Of a stretch of 64,000 nucleotides of DNA, positions 26,149 through 34,691 are shown piece after piece. Where the stretch lies: the NCBI GenBank assembly GCA_036559465.1, contig DATBTC010000103.1:8072-72071 (forward strand). Direction: 5' to 3'. The notes under the pieces are model-generated. The model worked only from the letters and a program-made list of their open reading frames with translations, was not told where the DNA came from and did no database searches. Position 1 is the first letter of the stretch. Each line of letters begins with the position of its first letter. The position numbers were made by a program, and so were the translations under genes. The stretch comes from JAHFPN01 sp036559465 (GTDB lineage Bacteria > Pseudomonadota > Alphaproteobacteria > Rhizobiales > Xanthobacteraceae).

Positions 26149-26622
26149 TCATTCGGCCGCATCGCGCGCAGGCGCTTTCCAGCGCGCGGCGGCCTTGTCG
26201 TCCTTCTCGTGCGCCTCGACCCAATGCATAACCCCGGCCGCCTCGACCTTCTTCCAGAACGGCGCCTTGGTCTTGAGATAGTCCATCAGAAATTCCGCCG
26301 CCGCGAAGGCCGCTTGCCGGTGCGCGGACGCGGTTGCGACCAGCACGATGGTCTCGCCGGGTTGAATGCGTCCGGTGCGATGCACGACGCGCACGCCGAG
26401 CAGCGGCCAGCGCGTTTCCGCTTCGCGCACATGGCTCTCGATCTCGGCTTCCGCCATGCCCGGATAATGCTCCAGCGAAAGCGCGGTGATCTTTTCGCCG
26501 GCCTCATCACCGCGACAGACGCCGCTGAAGGTCACCACCGCGCCGATGTCCGTGCGTCCGCGCGCGAGCGCCGCGGTTTCAGCGGCGGCATCAATCGGCT
26601 CCTGCGTGATGCGGACATTCAT
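26149..26622 (-). CDS. moaE: Molybdopterin synthase catalytic subunit
   Basis: A 157-aa MoaE, the large subunit that transfers sulfur from MoaD thiocarboxylate to precursor Z. Motifs: GAVVTFSGVCRG, LSLEHYPGMAEAEI, VRVVHRTGRIQPGETIVLVATASAHRQAAFAAAEFLMDYLKTKAPFWKKV, the family's signature with the active-site Lys pair. moaD is 9 bases upstream; product needed by molybdoenzymes such as the MsrP at 62831. Confidence 0.95.
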   Translation of the reverse strand: MNVRITQEPIDAAAETAALARGRTDIGAVVTFSGVCRGDEAGEKITALSLEHYPGMAEAEIESHVREAETRWPLLGVRVVHRTGRIQPGETIVLVATASAHRQAAFAAAEFLMDYLKTKAPFWKKVEAAGVMHWVEAHEKDDKAAARWKAPARDAAE

Positions 26623-26631
26623 GCTGCGATG

Positions 26632-26883
26632 TTATCCCCCCGTCATGGGCGGAAACAGGGCGATCTCGCGCGCGCCTTTGATGGCGGCCTGCGGCTGCAC
26701 GTGCACGCGGTCGATCGCCGCGCGAACGATCTTGGGGTTGTCGAAGGCATAGGCATATTCCTCGCCACGGCCGGCCAGCCATTGCACCAGCTCGCCGACG
26801 GTCGCGACCGAGGCCGGTGGTGAGACGTCTTCCTCGGCCTTGCCTACGCGCTCGCGGATCCAGGCGAAGTAGAGAACCTTCAT
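26632..26883 (-). CDS. moaD: Molybdopterin converting factor subunit 1
   Basis: An 83-aa ubiquitin-like sulfur carrier. It begins MKVLYFAWIRERVGKAEE and ends EIALFPPMTGG; the C-terminal Gly-Gly becomes a thiocarboxylate that inserts into MoaE. Start at ATG 26883 overlaps the pgsA stop by 4 bases (ATGA). pgsA-moaD-moaE form one transcription unit. Confidence 0.95.
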   Translation of the reverse strand: MKVLYFAWIRERVGKAEEDVSPPASVATVGELVQWLAGRGEEYAYAFDNPKIVRAAIDRVHVQPQAAIKGAREIALFPPMTGG

Positions 26884-27515
26884 TGCTCGTCCACGAAGTG
26901 CCGGACACCTGCGCGGAAATAGTCGAAGCCCGTATAGAGCGTGAGAACCGCCGCGATCCACAGCAGCGAGATTCCGGTCCAGGTCGCGCCGGGCAGGACC
27001 TGGTCGCCCGCCGGCCCCGCGACCAGAAAGCCGACCGCCACGTTCTGCAGCACCGTCTTCCATTTCGCCAGGCGCGATACCGGCACGCTCACGCGCAGCT
27101 CCGCAAGATATTCGCGCATGCCGGATACCAGAATTTCCCGGCACAGGATGATGAATGCCGCCCACATCGACCAGCCGCGGATCGTATCGTCGAACGCGAG
27201 AAATAGAAGGGTGGCGCCGACCAGCAGCTTGTCGGCGATCGGATCGAGCATGCGGCCGAGCGGCGACTGCTCGCCATAGGCGCGCGCCGCCCAGCCGTCG
27301 ACCAGATCGGTGAGCGCGGCCGCGATGAACACGAAAAGCGCGACCCAGCGCAGCCAAAATCCGAAGCCGTAAATCGTGCCGGCGAACAGGCAGGCGGCTA
27401 CGACCGGCACCGCCGCGATGCGCGAGTAGGTGAGAAGATTGGGCAACGCGAAAGCCCGGCTGCCTGGGGGCGCCGCGCCGATCCGGTTCGCGGCCGGGTT
27501 CGTCGCTTCGGTCAT
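26880..27515 (-). CDS. pgsA: CDP-diacylglycerol-glycerol-3-phosphate 3-phosphatidyltransferase
   Basis: A 211-aa membrane enzyme making phosphatidylglycerol-phosphate. It contains the complete CDP-alcohol phosphatidyltransferase motif DGxxAR-x8-G-x3-D-x3-D (starting DGWAARAYGEQSPLG), and about five hydrophobic helices. Phosphatidylglycerol is also the lipid donor for Lgt. It precedes moaD with an ATGA overlap and follows uvrC by about 70 bases; uvrC-pgsA-moaD-moaE is a common alphaproteobacterial order. Confidence 0.95.
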   Translation of the reverse strand: MTEATNPAANRIGAAPPGSRAFALPNLLTYSRIAAVPVVAACLFAGTIYGFGFWLRWVALFVFIAAALTDLVDGWAARAYGEQSPLGRMLDPIADKLLVGATLLFLAFDDTIRGWSMWAAFIILCREILVSGMREYLAELRVSVPVSRLAKWKTVLQNVAVGFLVAGPAGDQVLPGATWTGISLLWIAAVLTLYTGFDYFRAGVRHFVDEQ

Positions 27516-27583
27516 GGGTGGCTCCTCACCAAGAAGGCCATTCCACCGGCCTCCGCGTCAACCCAAAATCCCGTCAACTCGTC

Positions 27584-29584
27584 TCAACCATTGGCATGAA
27601 AGAAGTCGTAGACCGCCTTCGCGGTCGCGGCATTGACGCCGGGCACGGTTTCGAGGTCCGCAAGCGACGCCCGCTCGATCGCTTTCAGGGTGCCGAAGTG
27701 GTGCAGGAGAGCGCGTTTGCGCGCCGGGCCGATACCGGGGATTTCCTGCAGGCCGGAGCTGATGATATCGCGCTTGCGACGGGCCCGGTGCGATCCCACA
27801 GCGAAGCGGTGCGCCTCGTCGCGCAGCCGCTGAACGAAATACAGCACCGGGTCGCGCGGCTTGAGCCGGAACGGCTCCCGGCCCGGCGCATGGAACGTCT
27901 CGCGCCCGGCGTCGCGGTCCTCGCCTTTGGCCACCGCGATAAGCGGCACGTCGGTAACGCCGAGCGCGGTCAGCGTCTCGCGCGCGACGCTCAATTGCCC
28001 GCTGCCGCCGTCGATGATGACCAGGTCGGGCCAGGGCGAATCGGCGGCATCCTCCGGCGAGGCGGTCTCGCGGGGCGCCCCGGCCTTGAGCCGCGCGAAG
28101 CGCCGCCGCAGCACCTCGCGCATCATGCCGTAATCGTCCCCGGGCGCGAGATCCTCCGATTTGATGTTGAACTTGCGGTACTGGTTCTTCACCAAGCCGT
28201 CGGTCCCGGCCACCACCATGACGCCGACCGGGTTCGAGCCGGTGATGTGGCTGTTGTCATAGACTTCGATCCGGCGGGGCGGCTGCTCGAGCCCGAAGGT
28301 CTCGGCGAGCGCCTTCAGATGCCGCGCCTGCGAGGAGGCTTCGGCCATCCGGCGGCCGAGCGCCTCGCGCGCGTTCAGCAACGCGTGCTCCACCAGCGCC
28401 CGCTTTTCCATGCGCTGCGGTACCTGAACCTCGATGCGATGGCCGGCGCGGGTGGACAGCGCCTCTTCCAGCAGCGTCTGGTCTTCGATCTCGTGCGAGA
28501 GCAACACGAGTCGCGGGCAGGGGCGGGTGTCATAGAACTGGGCGAGGAAGCTGCCGAGCACCTCGCCGGGTGAAAGCGAGCGGTCTGCGCGCGGGAAAAA
28601 GGCACGGTTGCCCCAGTTCAGGAAGGCGCGGAAGAAAAACACCTCGACGCAGGTAACCGCGCCGTCCTGATGTACGGCGAAGACATCCGCTTCCTCGACG
28701 CTGCTCGGATTGATGCCCTGCTGCGACTGGATAGTGGCGAGCGCCGCGATGCGGTCGCGGTAGAAAGCGGCGCGCTCGTAGTCCTGCGCCGTTGAAGCCC
28801 CTTCCATGGCGTGCGCGAGATCATCCTGGACCTTGCGGCTCTTGCCCGAGAGGAAGTCGCGCGCTTCTTCCACCAGCTTGTTGTAGTCCTCGAGCGAAAT
28901 CTCGCCGGTGCAGGGCGCCGAGCAGCGCTTGATCTGGAACAGCAGACACGGCCTCGTTCGATTCTCGTAAAACCCATCCGAGCACGAGCGCACAAGGAAC
29001 GCGCGCTCGAGTGCGTTGATCGTGCGGTTGACGGCGCCGGGCGAGGCGAACGGCCCGAAATAGTCGCCGGGCAGGCTGCGTGCCCCGCGATGCTTCAGGA
29101 TCTGCGGCGCGGCGTGGTTGGTGCGCAGCAGAATATAGGGAAAAGATTTGTCGTCGCGCAGGAACACATTGAACGGCGGAGCGAAGCGCCGGATCAGGTT
29201 GGCTTCGAGCAGCAGCGCCTCGGTCTCGGTCGCGGTCGAAATGCACTCCATGCTCGCGGTGGTCGCGATCATGCGTGCGATGCGGTTGGTGTGGCCATTG
29301 CCGCGCGCGTAGGAGATCACCCGCTTCTGCAGGCTCTTGGCCTTGCCGACATAGAGCACGTCGCCCTTGGCATCCATCATGCGGTAGACGCCGGGGCCGC
29401 TGGGCGCGAGACGCGCGAAGTGCAGGATCGCCTCGCGGCCGTGCGAAACAGCCTGGGGCTCGGGCGGCAGCTCGGGCAGAACGTCGCGGTCGATCTCGAC
29501 CGGCAACGCCGCTTCCTCGGCTTCCGTCTCGTTCTGTTCTTCCGCCTCGATAGTCGGGTCGATGTCCCGCCGCTTCCCGTCCAT
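27584..29584 (-). CDS. uvrC: Excinuclease ABC subunit C
   Basis: A UvrC endonuclease that makes both incisions in nucleotide excision repair. From ATG 29584 it has 666 residues. The GIY-YIG nuclease domain (GPGVYRMM about 63-70, VLYVGKAKSLQKRV 77-90), the Cys-rich CLLFQIKRCSAPC segment, the UVR motif (SRKVQDDLAHAMEGASTAQDYERAAFYRDRIAAL), the RNase H-like domain (RIEVYDNSHITG, IDGGSGQL) and C-terminal helix-hairpin-helix repeats (EIPGIGPARKRALL, ETVPGVNAATAKAVYDFF) are all present. The start is unsure: in-frame ATGs at 29704 and 29668 would add a basic leader, and none has a good ribosome site. Confidence 0.95.
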   Translation of the reverse strand: MDGKRRDIDPTIEAEEQNETEAEEAALPVEIDRDVLPELPPEPQAVSHGREAILHFARLAPSGPGVYRMMDAKGDVLYVGKAKSLQKRVISYARGNGHTNRIARMIATTASMECISTATETEALLLEANLIRRFAPPFNVFLRDDKSFPYILLRTNHAAPQILKHRGARSLPGDYFGPFASPGAVNRTINALERAFLVRSCSDGFYENRTRPCLLFQIKRCSAPCTGEISLEDYNKLVEEARDFLSGKSRKVQDDLAHAMEGASTAQDYERAAFYRDRIAALATIQSQQGINPSSVEEADVFAVHQDGAVTCVEVFFFRAFLNWGNRAFFPRADRSLSPGEVLGSFLAQFYDTRPCPRLVLLSHEIEDQTLLEEALSTRAGHRIEVQVPQRMEKRALVEHALLNAREALGRRMAEASSQARHLKALAETFGLEQPPRRIEVYDNSHITGSNPVGVMVVAGTDGLVKNQYRKFNIKSEDLAPGDDYGMMREVLRRRFARLKAGAPRETASPEDAADSPWPDLVIIDGGSGQLSVARETLTALGVTDVPLIAVAKGEDRDAGRETFHAPGREPFRLKPRDPVLYFVQRLRDEAHRFAVGSHRARRKRDIISSGLQEIPGIGPARKRALLHHFGTLKAIERASLADLETVPGVNAATAKAVYDFFHANG

Positions 29585-29822
29585 GGCCGCAAAATAGGGA
29601 TTTGCGCTGCTTCGGGCCAGCACCATCCCGGCAGACACCAAATGGCCGCGCTTCCGCCGCCGGCGGGTCATTCCCACGCCCGGCATCAACGCTTTGTTAG
29701 CCATAGGCGAAGAGATCGCAGGGAAACGGGGCGCCGGTAACAAATTCAATTCTCTTCAAAGCTTAAATGATCCCGAACGGACGGACTTCAGTTTTGTGTT
29801 CTGCGTAAAGAGGGGATTCAGC

Positions 29823-30443
29823 ATGAAGAAGCTGCTGATGGCCGCGGCGGTGGCCGTGCTGGCCACCAATGCGATGGCTGCGGACTTCCCGCGGCGGGCA
29901 CCGGGACCGGTCTATGCCGATCCGATCGCCGCCCGCATTTTCGACTGGAGCGGGTTCTATCTCGGCGGCAATGTCGGCTACGGCTGGGGCAACATGGCCG
30001 ACATCAGCACCAGCGGATTCCTCGGCGGCATCCACGGCGGCTACAATTACATGTGGGCCAACGGCTTCCTGCTGGGCGCCGAGGCCGATCTCTCCGCTGC
30101 CAACGTCGCCGGCTCGGCCGGTCCGATGAACGCCAACCTCGATTATTTTGGTACGATTCGCGGGCGCATCGGCTTCGCCGTCGATCGCATGCTGTTCTAC
30201 GGCACCGTGGGTTGGGCTTGGGGCCGCGGCACGCTCGCCAATGGCGGTCTCAGCGACACCAGGGGGCACGGCGGTTGGGCATTCGGCGTCGGCGTCGAGG
30301 GCGCCATCACGCAGAACCTCGTCGCCCGCGTCGAGTACCTGCGCCTCAATCTCGGCGCGGAGACTTACGCCACCATCGTCGGCCCCGAGCGGACCGAGAT
30401 CGACACCAACATCTTGCGCGTAGGCATGGCCTACAAATTCTAA
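29823..30443 (+). CDS. Outer-membrane beta-barrel protein (Omp25/31-like porin family)
   Basis: A 206-aa barrel protein with a Sec signal (MKKLLMAAAVAVLATNAMAADF). Mature segments WSGFYLGGNVGYGWGN, GFLGGIHGGYNYMWANGFLLGAEADLSAANV, YFGTIRGRIGFAVDRMLFYGTVGWAWG and a C-terminal ..RVGMAYKF, ending in Phe, match the eight-stranded rhizobial Omp25/31 type. GAGGGGA precedes the ATG. A second barrel gene follows 280 bases later, beyond a terminator. Confidence 0.92.
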   Translation: MKKLLMAAAVAVLATNAMAADFPRRAPGPVYADPIAARIFDWSGFYLGGNVGYGWGNMADISTSGFLGGIHGGYNYMWANGFLLGAEADLSAANVAGSAGPMNANLDYFGTIRGRIGFAVDRMLFYGTVGWAWGRGTLANGGLSDTRGHGGWAFGVGVEGAITQNLVARVEYLRLNLGAETYATIVGPERTEIDTNILRVGMAYKF

Positions 30444-30464
30444 GCGCCTTCCGCGATCGGATTG

Positions 30465-30501
30465 GACGGGCCTCCGAGCGATCGAGGGCCCGTCTCGTTT
30501 T
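30465..30501 (+). terminator. Terminator after the first OMP gene
   Basis: GACGGGCCTC (30465-30474) pairs with GAGGGCCCGTC (30484-30494) with one bulged G, followed by TCGTTTTGG. It separates the two barrel genes, so each has its own promoter. Confidence 0.75.
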
Positions 30502-30546
30502 GGTTGGCCGTCTAAGGAGGTTTGCGGAATTCCGTCTGGCAGGTTG

Positions 30547-30561
30547 AAATGGCTGCCATTT
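30547..30561. promoter_or_regulatory. Perfect inverted repeat upstream of the second OMP gene
   Basis: AAATGGC-T-GCCATTT, a 7-bp perfect palindrome around a central T, in the 281-base region between the barrel genes and 165 bases before the second start. It is a possible operator; no regulator can be named. AT-rich sequence (AGTAGATATTATTG) follows about 20 bases later and could hold the -10 region. The rest of the gap shows nothing I recognise. Confidence 0.4.
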
Positions 30562-30725
30562 TGTCGCAGCCCACACCAAGTAGATATTATTGTGCCCTCT
30601 TTCGCCAACTTTCCCAGGTTCCACAGCAGTTTCCTGGAAGGTGTTGCTCAAATGTCATCGACTCTTCGCCCGCCCCCACAATAGGTTGCTCTTCGGGCGG
30701 CAATAAGTTTCACAGGGGACCAAAA

Positions 30726-31454
30726 ATGAAGAAAGTTCTTGTTTTGGCGGCTGCAGCCGCAGCGCTTGCGTTCGCTGCGCCGGCGTCGGCAGCGGACATG
30801 CCGGTCAAGGGACCGCTACTCGCACCCGCACCCGCTTACAGCTGGAACGGGTTCTATGTCGGCGTACATGTTGGTTACGCTTGGGCGAATCGGCGCGGCT
30901 GCTTCGACTTCGCATCGACGTCGGTCAATTGTGGTACCGGCGATTTCGACGACACCTTCGATTATCAGCAATCCGGCCTGCTCGGGGGCGGGCAGATCGG
31001 CTATAATTGGATGTTCACGCCGAATTGGCTCATCGGGGTCGAGGCTGACGTGTCGGCCGTGGATATCAAGGGCACTCTCGCCTCTACTCCGCTCTTCGGG
31101 ACGGCCGGCGGCGGCACGGGCAAGTGGAATTATCTGGCGACCACGACCGCAAAAATCGGCTGGACCAACGGTCCGTGGCTGCTTTTTGCGAAAGGCGGCT
31201 GGGCGTTCAGCGAATTTCAATTCGCAGGAAACGTGGGCTGTAGCTTCAAATCAAACCATAGCGGCCCGCTCGCTGGTCTTGGCGTCGCGACGAAGCTCAC
31301 ACCCCGAGCGTCGGTCAGCCTGGAATACGACCACATCTGGTTCGATACGACCAAAAATAACTGCTTTGCATTCGGATTCATTCCGGTTGCGGTCGAAACC
31401 AAGTCGGACATGGACGTGATCAAGCTTCGCCTCAACGTGCAGCTCGGCAACTAA
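30726..31454 (+). CDS. Outer-membrane beta-barrel protein (Omp25/31-like)
   Basis: A 242-aa barrel protein: signal peptide MKKVLVLAAAAAALAFAAPASA, then AADMPVKGPLLAPAP, YSWNGFYVGVHVGYAWANRRGC, GGGQIGYNWMFTPNWLIGVEADVSAVDI and a strand-rich C-terminal half ending VIKLRLNVQLGN. It contains four Cys in two pairs (loop Cys near 60 and 75, then two later), unusual for this family, so external loops may be disulfide-bonded. Distinct from the upstream barrel, though the same family. Start at ATG 30726 after GGGG. Confidence 0.9.
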   Translation: MKKVLVLAAAAAALAFAAPASAADMPVKGPLLAPAPAYSWNGFYVGVHVGYAWANRRGCFDFASTSVNCGTGDFDDTFDYQQSGLLGGGQIGYNWMFTPNWLIGVEADVSAVDIKGTLASTPLFGTAGGGTGKWNYLATTTAKIGWTNGPWLLFAKGGWAFSEFQFAGNVGCSFKSNHSGPLAGLGVATKLTPRASVSLEYDHIWFDTTKNNCFAFGFIPVAVETKSDMDVIKLRLNVQLGN

Positions 31455-31480
31455 CCGCACGAAGAGTCTGAATCCTCGGA

Positions 31481-31513
31481 AGCGCTGGGCGAAAGCCCAG
31501 CGTTTCTTTTTTG
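31481..31513 (+). terminator. Terminator after the second OMP gene
   Basis: A perfect 8-bp stem CGCTGGGC (31483-31490), GAAA tetraloop, GCCCAGCG (31495-31502), then TTTCTTTTTTG. A textbook Rho-independent terminator, 26 bases after the stop, next to the convergent GST gene. Confidence 0.92.
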
Positions 31514-31520
31514 AGTCCAC

Positions 31521-32123
31521 CTATTGCGGCTTGGTCTCGGCGAAGGCCGGCACCTTCCAGGCGAATTCGTCGAGCCAGCCGACCAGCTTCGGATAAGACG
31601 CCCGCCAGCGGCCCTCGAAGCGAAAATCCTGATAGCCCAGCGCGCAGGCCAGCGTGATGTGGCCGACGTGTAGCATCGGCTGGAACGGCGGCGGCGCTGC
31701 TTCCAGAAAGGCCAGCGCACGGCTCACCTTGCCGGTTTGATGCTCGATCCAGCGCGCCTCGTGCTTTTCCTTCGGCCGCCAGCGGCCCTCGTAGATCAGC
31801 AGGATCGAGGCATCGAGAATGCCGTCGCACAGCGCGTGCAGGCGCTGCGCTGCGATGCGCTCCATGCCGCTGCGCGGCAGGATGCGCCCGCCACCCGCAA
31901 GTTCGTCGAAACATTCGAGAATGACGCGCGAGTCGTAGATCGCGGTGCCGTCGTCGAGGATGAGCACCGGAATCTTGCCGAGCGGGTTCTGCGCCCGCAC
32001 GCTGTCCTTAGGATCGTTGGTGTCGGCGTTCTCGATCGTGACGCGATCGGCTAGGCCGCAGAGCGCGGCGCCAATCCGCGTCTTGCGCCCGAAGGGCGAA
32101 GCCAATGCGTTGCGCAAGATCAT
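31521..32123 (-). CDS. Glutathione S-transferase family protein
   Basis: A 200-aa GST. The N-terminal thioredoxin-like domain begins MILRNALASPFGRKTRIGAAL, where SPFGRK takes the place of the usual SP(Y/F)xRK active-site motif, and contains NPLGKIPVLILDDGTAIYDSRVILECFDEL, the glutathione gamma-Glu site. The helical C-terminal domain has LHALCDGILDASILLIYEGR and HITLACALGYQDFRFEG. Start at ATG 32123; an ATG five codons upstream is also possible. Substrate unknown. Confidence 0.88.
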   Translation of the reverse strand: MILRNALASPFGRKTRIGAALCGLADRVTIENADTNDPKDSVRAQNPLGKIPVLILDDGTAIYDSRVILECFDELAGGGRILPRSGMERIAAQRLHALCDGILDASILLIYEGRWRPKEKHEARWIEHQTGKVSRALAFLEAAPPPFQPMLHVGHITLACALGYQDFRFEGRWRASYPKLVGWLDEFAWKVPAFAETKPQ

Positions 32124-32157
32124 GATGTCCGCCCCCATCCTCGGCGAGATAACCCGC

Positions 32158-32370
32158 TCAAGCGGGCTGTAGATTAACAGCTTTGGGGCCCTTGCCGCGC
32201 TTATCGTCCTCTATTTCGAACGATACGCGCTGGCCTTCGTTGAGCGTGCCGAGGCCCGAGCTGGTTACGGCCGAAACATGGACGAATACGTCGCGGGTTC
32301 CGTCGTCCGGACGGATGAATCCGTAGCCTTTGTCGGTATTGAAGAACTTTACGGTGCCGGTGATCGCCAT
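32158..32370 (-). CDS. Cold-shock protein, CspA family
   Basis: A 70-aa single-stranded nucleic-acid-binding protein. RNP1 is KGYGFIRP and RNP2 is VFVHVSAV, with the VKFFN opening typical of cold-shock domains. Start at ATG 32368-32370 with AAGGAG upstream. The 187 bases upstream, toward rlmJ, are probably promoter and 5' leader; cold-shock leaders are often long and regulatory, but I cannot identify a specific structure here. Confidence 0.95.
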   Translation of the reverse strand: MAITGTVKFFNTDKGYGFIRPDDGTRDVFVHVSAVTSSGLGTLNEGQRVSFEIEDDKRGKGPKAVNLQPA

Positions 32371-32558
32371 GGCCTCACACTCCTTACGCTTCCACACACA
32401 AGCGGACCCCCGCCGGAATCACCGGCGCTTGATGTTGCGATGGAAACGGAACCGGCAGACGCCTGCTCTCGACCACGCCCCGAACTTCAAGCTTGCGGAC
32501 CCACAATTCGATATTTCCTAAGACATTCGCCTGCGGCTGAAAAGCCGTTCTGCGTTTC

Positions 32559-33410
32559 TCAGCGACCGCCCGCCAGCCAGTCGATGCGATAGCTACCCGA
32601 ACCTTGCTGCGCGAGTGATTTTTTGAGTTGCGGAAAAACCACACTCAATTCCTGTTCGAGAATCCACGGCGGATTGATGGCAATCATTCCGCAGCCGACG
32701 AGCCGCTCGCCCGGACGGTGGGCAGCAACCGCGAGTTCGATTCGTAAAATTTTCTCAATTCCGCTGCGCGAAAGCCGGCGCGCAAAGGCCTGCGTCTCGC
32801 GCGGCTCCTTGATCGGATACCAGGCCAGCAATATTCCCGTGGTCCAACGGCTGTGCGCCTCCTGCAATCCCGCTTCGAGCCGCGCGAATTCGTCCGCGGC
32901 CTCGAACGGCGGGTCGATCAGCACGAGCCCGCGCCGCTCCTTGGGCGGCACGAACGCTTTCAGCCCGGCCCAGCCGTCAATCGCGACCACTTTCGCGCGC
33001 CGATCACGGCCGACGTTCTTGATCAGCGCCGCGCGCTCCTCCGGATGCAGCTCGCAGAAAATCATGCGATCCTGCGGCCGCAGCAGCGTGCGCGCGATCA
33101 GCGGCGAGCCCGGATAGATTTTCGTCGCTTCGCCGGAATTGGCTGCGCGCACCAGCGAGAGATAAGGTTCGATCAGCACCGCCGCTTCGCCCGTAAGCGG
33201 CCGCTCGGCCAGGCGGCCGATGCCGCCGCGCCATTCGCCGGTGCGCGCGGCTTTGTCGCCGGATAGGTCGTAGCGCCCCGCGCCGGCATGAGTCTCGATC
33301 ACGCGGAACGGCGTGTCCTTCTTCAAGAGGTGCAGAATCGTGCGCACCAGCACAACGTGCTTGAGCACGTCGGCGAAGCTTCCGGCATGGAAGGCGTGGC
33401 GGTAATTCAA
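32559..33410 (-). CDS. rlmJ: 23S rRNA (adenine(2030)-N(6))-methyltransferase
   Basis: A 283-aa RlmJ (YhiR). It begins with the family's NYRHAFHAGSFADVLKHVVL right after a TTG start at 33408-33410. The SAM site is VIETHAGAGRYDLSG, and the catalytic DPPF-type motif (LVLIDPPFE) places the target adenine. RlmJ methylates free 23S rRNA. The TTG start overlaps the TGA stop of the RNase T2 gene (sequence TTGA), so its translation is probably coupled. The family start position supports TTG rather than the longer frame. Confidence 0.94.
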   Translation of the reverse strand: MNYRHAFHAGSFADVLKHVVLVRTILHLLKKDTPFRVIETHAGAGRYDLSGDKAARTGEWRGGIGRLAERPLTGEAAVLIEPYLSLVRAANSGEATKIYPGSPLIARTLLRPQDRMIFCELHPEERAALIKNVGRDRRAKVVAIDGWAGLKAFVPPKERRGLVLIDPPFEAADEFARLEAGLQEAHSRWTTGILLAWYPIKEPRETQAFARRLSRSGIEKILRIELAVAAHRPGERLVGCGMIAINPPWILEQELSVVFPQLKKSLAQQGSGSYRIDWLAGGR

Positions 33411-34081
33411 AGCCGTTGCGCGGCTCCGCGGATCGGCGGCATCACGATGCGCGGCTCGCGGCAGGCGCGCCGGTCCACCTCGGGGCAGGGGCGGAACGCG
33501 AGATCCTTGGCCATGCAGATGCGCACTTCGCGCAGATAGCGCCGGTCGCAATCCACCGCGATCATGTCGCGCTCGAGCCCCGGGTTGGCGGCCATGAATG
33601 CCGTCTCCACCTCGTTCGGCGACACCATGCGGTAGTCGTCGAGGCGGCGGAAGGATTCGGGGATCGTCACCCGCTCGCGCGCGCGCCGTACTAGGGCGAA
33701 ATAGCCCTCGAGCGGCAGCCCGGAGCAGGTGCCGTGCTTGCGCCATTCATGAATGATGAGCTGGCGGCTCGGCATCAGCTCGAGCATCGAGCGCAGCAGC
33801 GGCTCCGCGATCCAGTCCGCCCGTTGCTGGCAGAATTGCGGATAGCCGCGTTCATGTTGCGGCCACAGGCCGTGCACCACGAAGGAGAATGGCCGCCCCT
33901 GCGAGCACTGGGCGGGATCGGCGCGGCGCGCGCTTTCGCAATAGGACGGCGACCAGGAGAGCGACAGCACGTAGAAATCGAATCGCCCGGGCTCGTCGCC
34001 ACGCCTTTGCGCTTGCGCCGGCAACGCGGCGGCAAGCAGCAGGACGACCGAGAGGAACGCGAAGGCTACGCGGCTACGCAT
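33407..34081 (-). CDS. Exported ribonuclease T2 family protein
   Basis: A 224-aa secreted RNase. Signal peptide MRSRVAFAFLSVVLLLAAALPAQA. CAS I is FVVHGLWPQ with catalytic His70, and CAS II is HEWRKHGTC with Glu112, Lys115 and His116. Eight Cys in the mature part fit disulfides (for example those in YCES, QCSQ, FCQQ and GTCS). RNase T2 enzymes cut RNA after any base through 2',3'-cyclic phosphates, in the periplasm in Gram-negatives. Upstream is a small exported protein gene, 9 bases away; downstream rlmJ overlaps. Confidence 0.93.
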   Translation of the reverse strand: MRSRVAFAFLSVVLLLAAALPAQAQRRGDEPGRFDFYVLSLSWSPSYCESARRADPAQCSQGRPFSFVVHGLWPQHERGYPQFCQQRADWIAEPLLRSMLELMPSRQLIIHEWRKHGTCSGLPLEGYFALVRRARERVTIPESFRRLDDYRMVSPNEVETAFMAANPGLERDMIAVDCDRRYLREVRICMAKDLAFRPCPEVDRRACREPRIVMPPIRGAAQRL

Positions 34082-34090
34082 GGATCGCGA

Positions 34091-34549
34091 TTAGGGCCGG
34101 GCCATCTTGCAGTTCGGGGCATAGGCGAGGTTGCGGTCATAGCCCGTCACGCACCATTCGACGCCCCAGCTCGCTCCGATGAAGCCCAGGTCCTCGGCGA
34201 TCGAATAGAACACCGTGGAAGCGCGGCCGTTCGAGAGCGTGACGCGCGCGCTGCAGTAACGCCGCGGAATCGCCTCATGGCCCCACGGCCGGAAGGCGAT
34301 CTCGCGCACCTTGTCGAACCCGGTGATGGCGAGGTCCGAGACCCAAAACGTACCTTCCTTCTGCGCGAACCGGCCGGAAATCCTGCCGAGCGCACTCGCG
34401 TCGTCGCAGGCCGGCAGGTTGCCGTCGTAACGCGGGCCGGACATCCAGAAGTTCATCTCGAGCCAGCTAGCGGCCGGCGCCGGCTGCGTTACCGCGGCAA
34501 GCGTCAGCGCCGCGCCGAACGTGGTTGCGAGAATAGTGCGAACGCCCAT
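34091..34549 (-). CDS. Hypothetical exported protein
   Basis: A 152-aa protein with a Sec signal (MGVRTILATTFGAALTLAAVTQPAPA). The mature part has four Cys (PACDDAS, RYCSARV, EWCVTGY, PNCKM), suggesting two disulfides, and likely beta structure (FWVSDLAITGFDKVREIAFRPWG). No named family recognised. It lies 9 bases upstream of the RNase T2 gene on the same strand and is probably co-transcribed with it. Confidence 0.78.
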   Translation of the reverse strand: MGVRTILATTFGAALTLAAVTQPAPAASWLEMNFWMSGPRYDGNLPACDDASALGRISGRFAQKEGTFWVSDLAITGFDKVREIAFRPWGHEAIPRRYCSARVTLSNGRASTVFYSIAEDLGFIGASWGVEWCVTGYDRNLAYAPNCKMARP

Positions 34550-34691
34550 GGCCGCCTCCTGATCCGCGCGAAACGATGCGGCGGGGAAGCGCGCCGGTCA
34601 AGGTTTCGCCCGATCTGACCTGTGGGGAGCTGCCGAAAGACGGAGATTTTGCTCTCTTGCGCGAAAAGGCACGGCCTTCTAGCTTGCCGCC

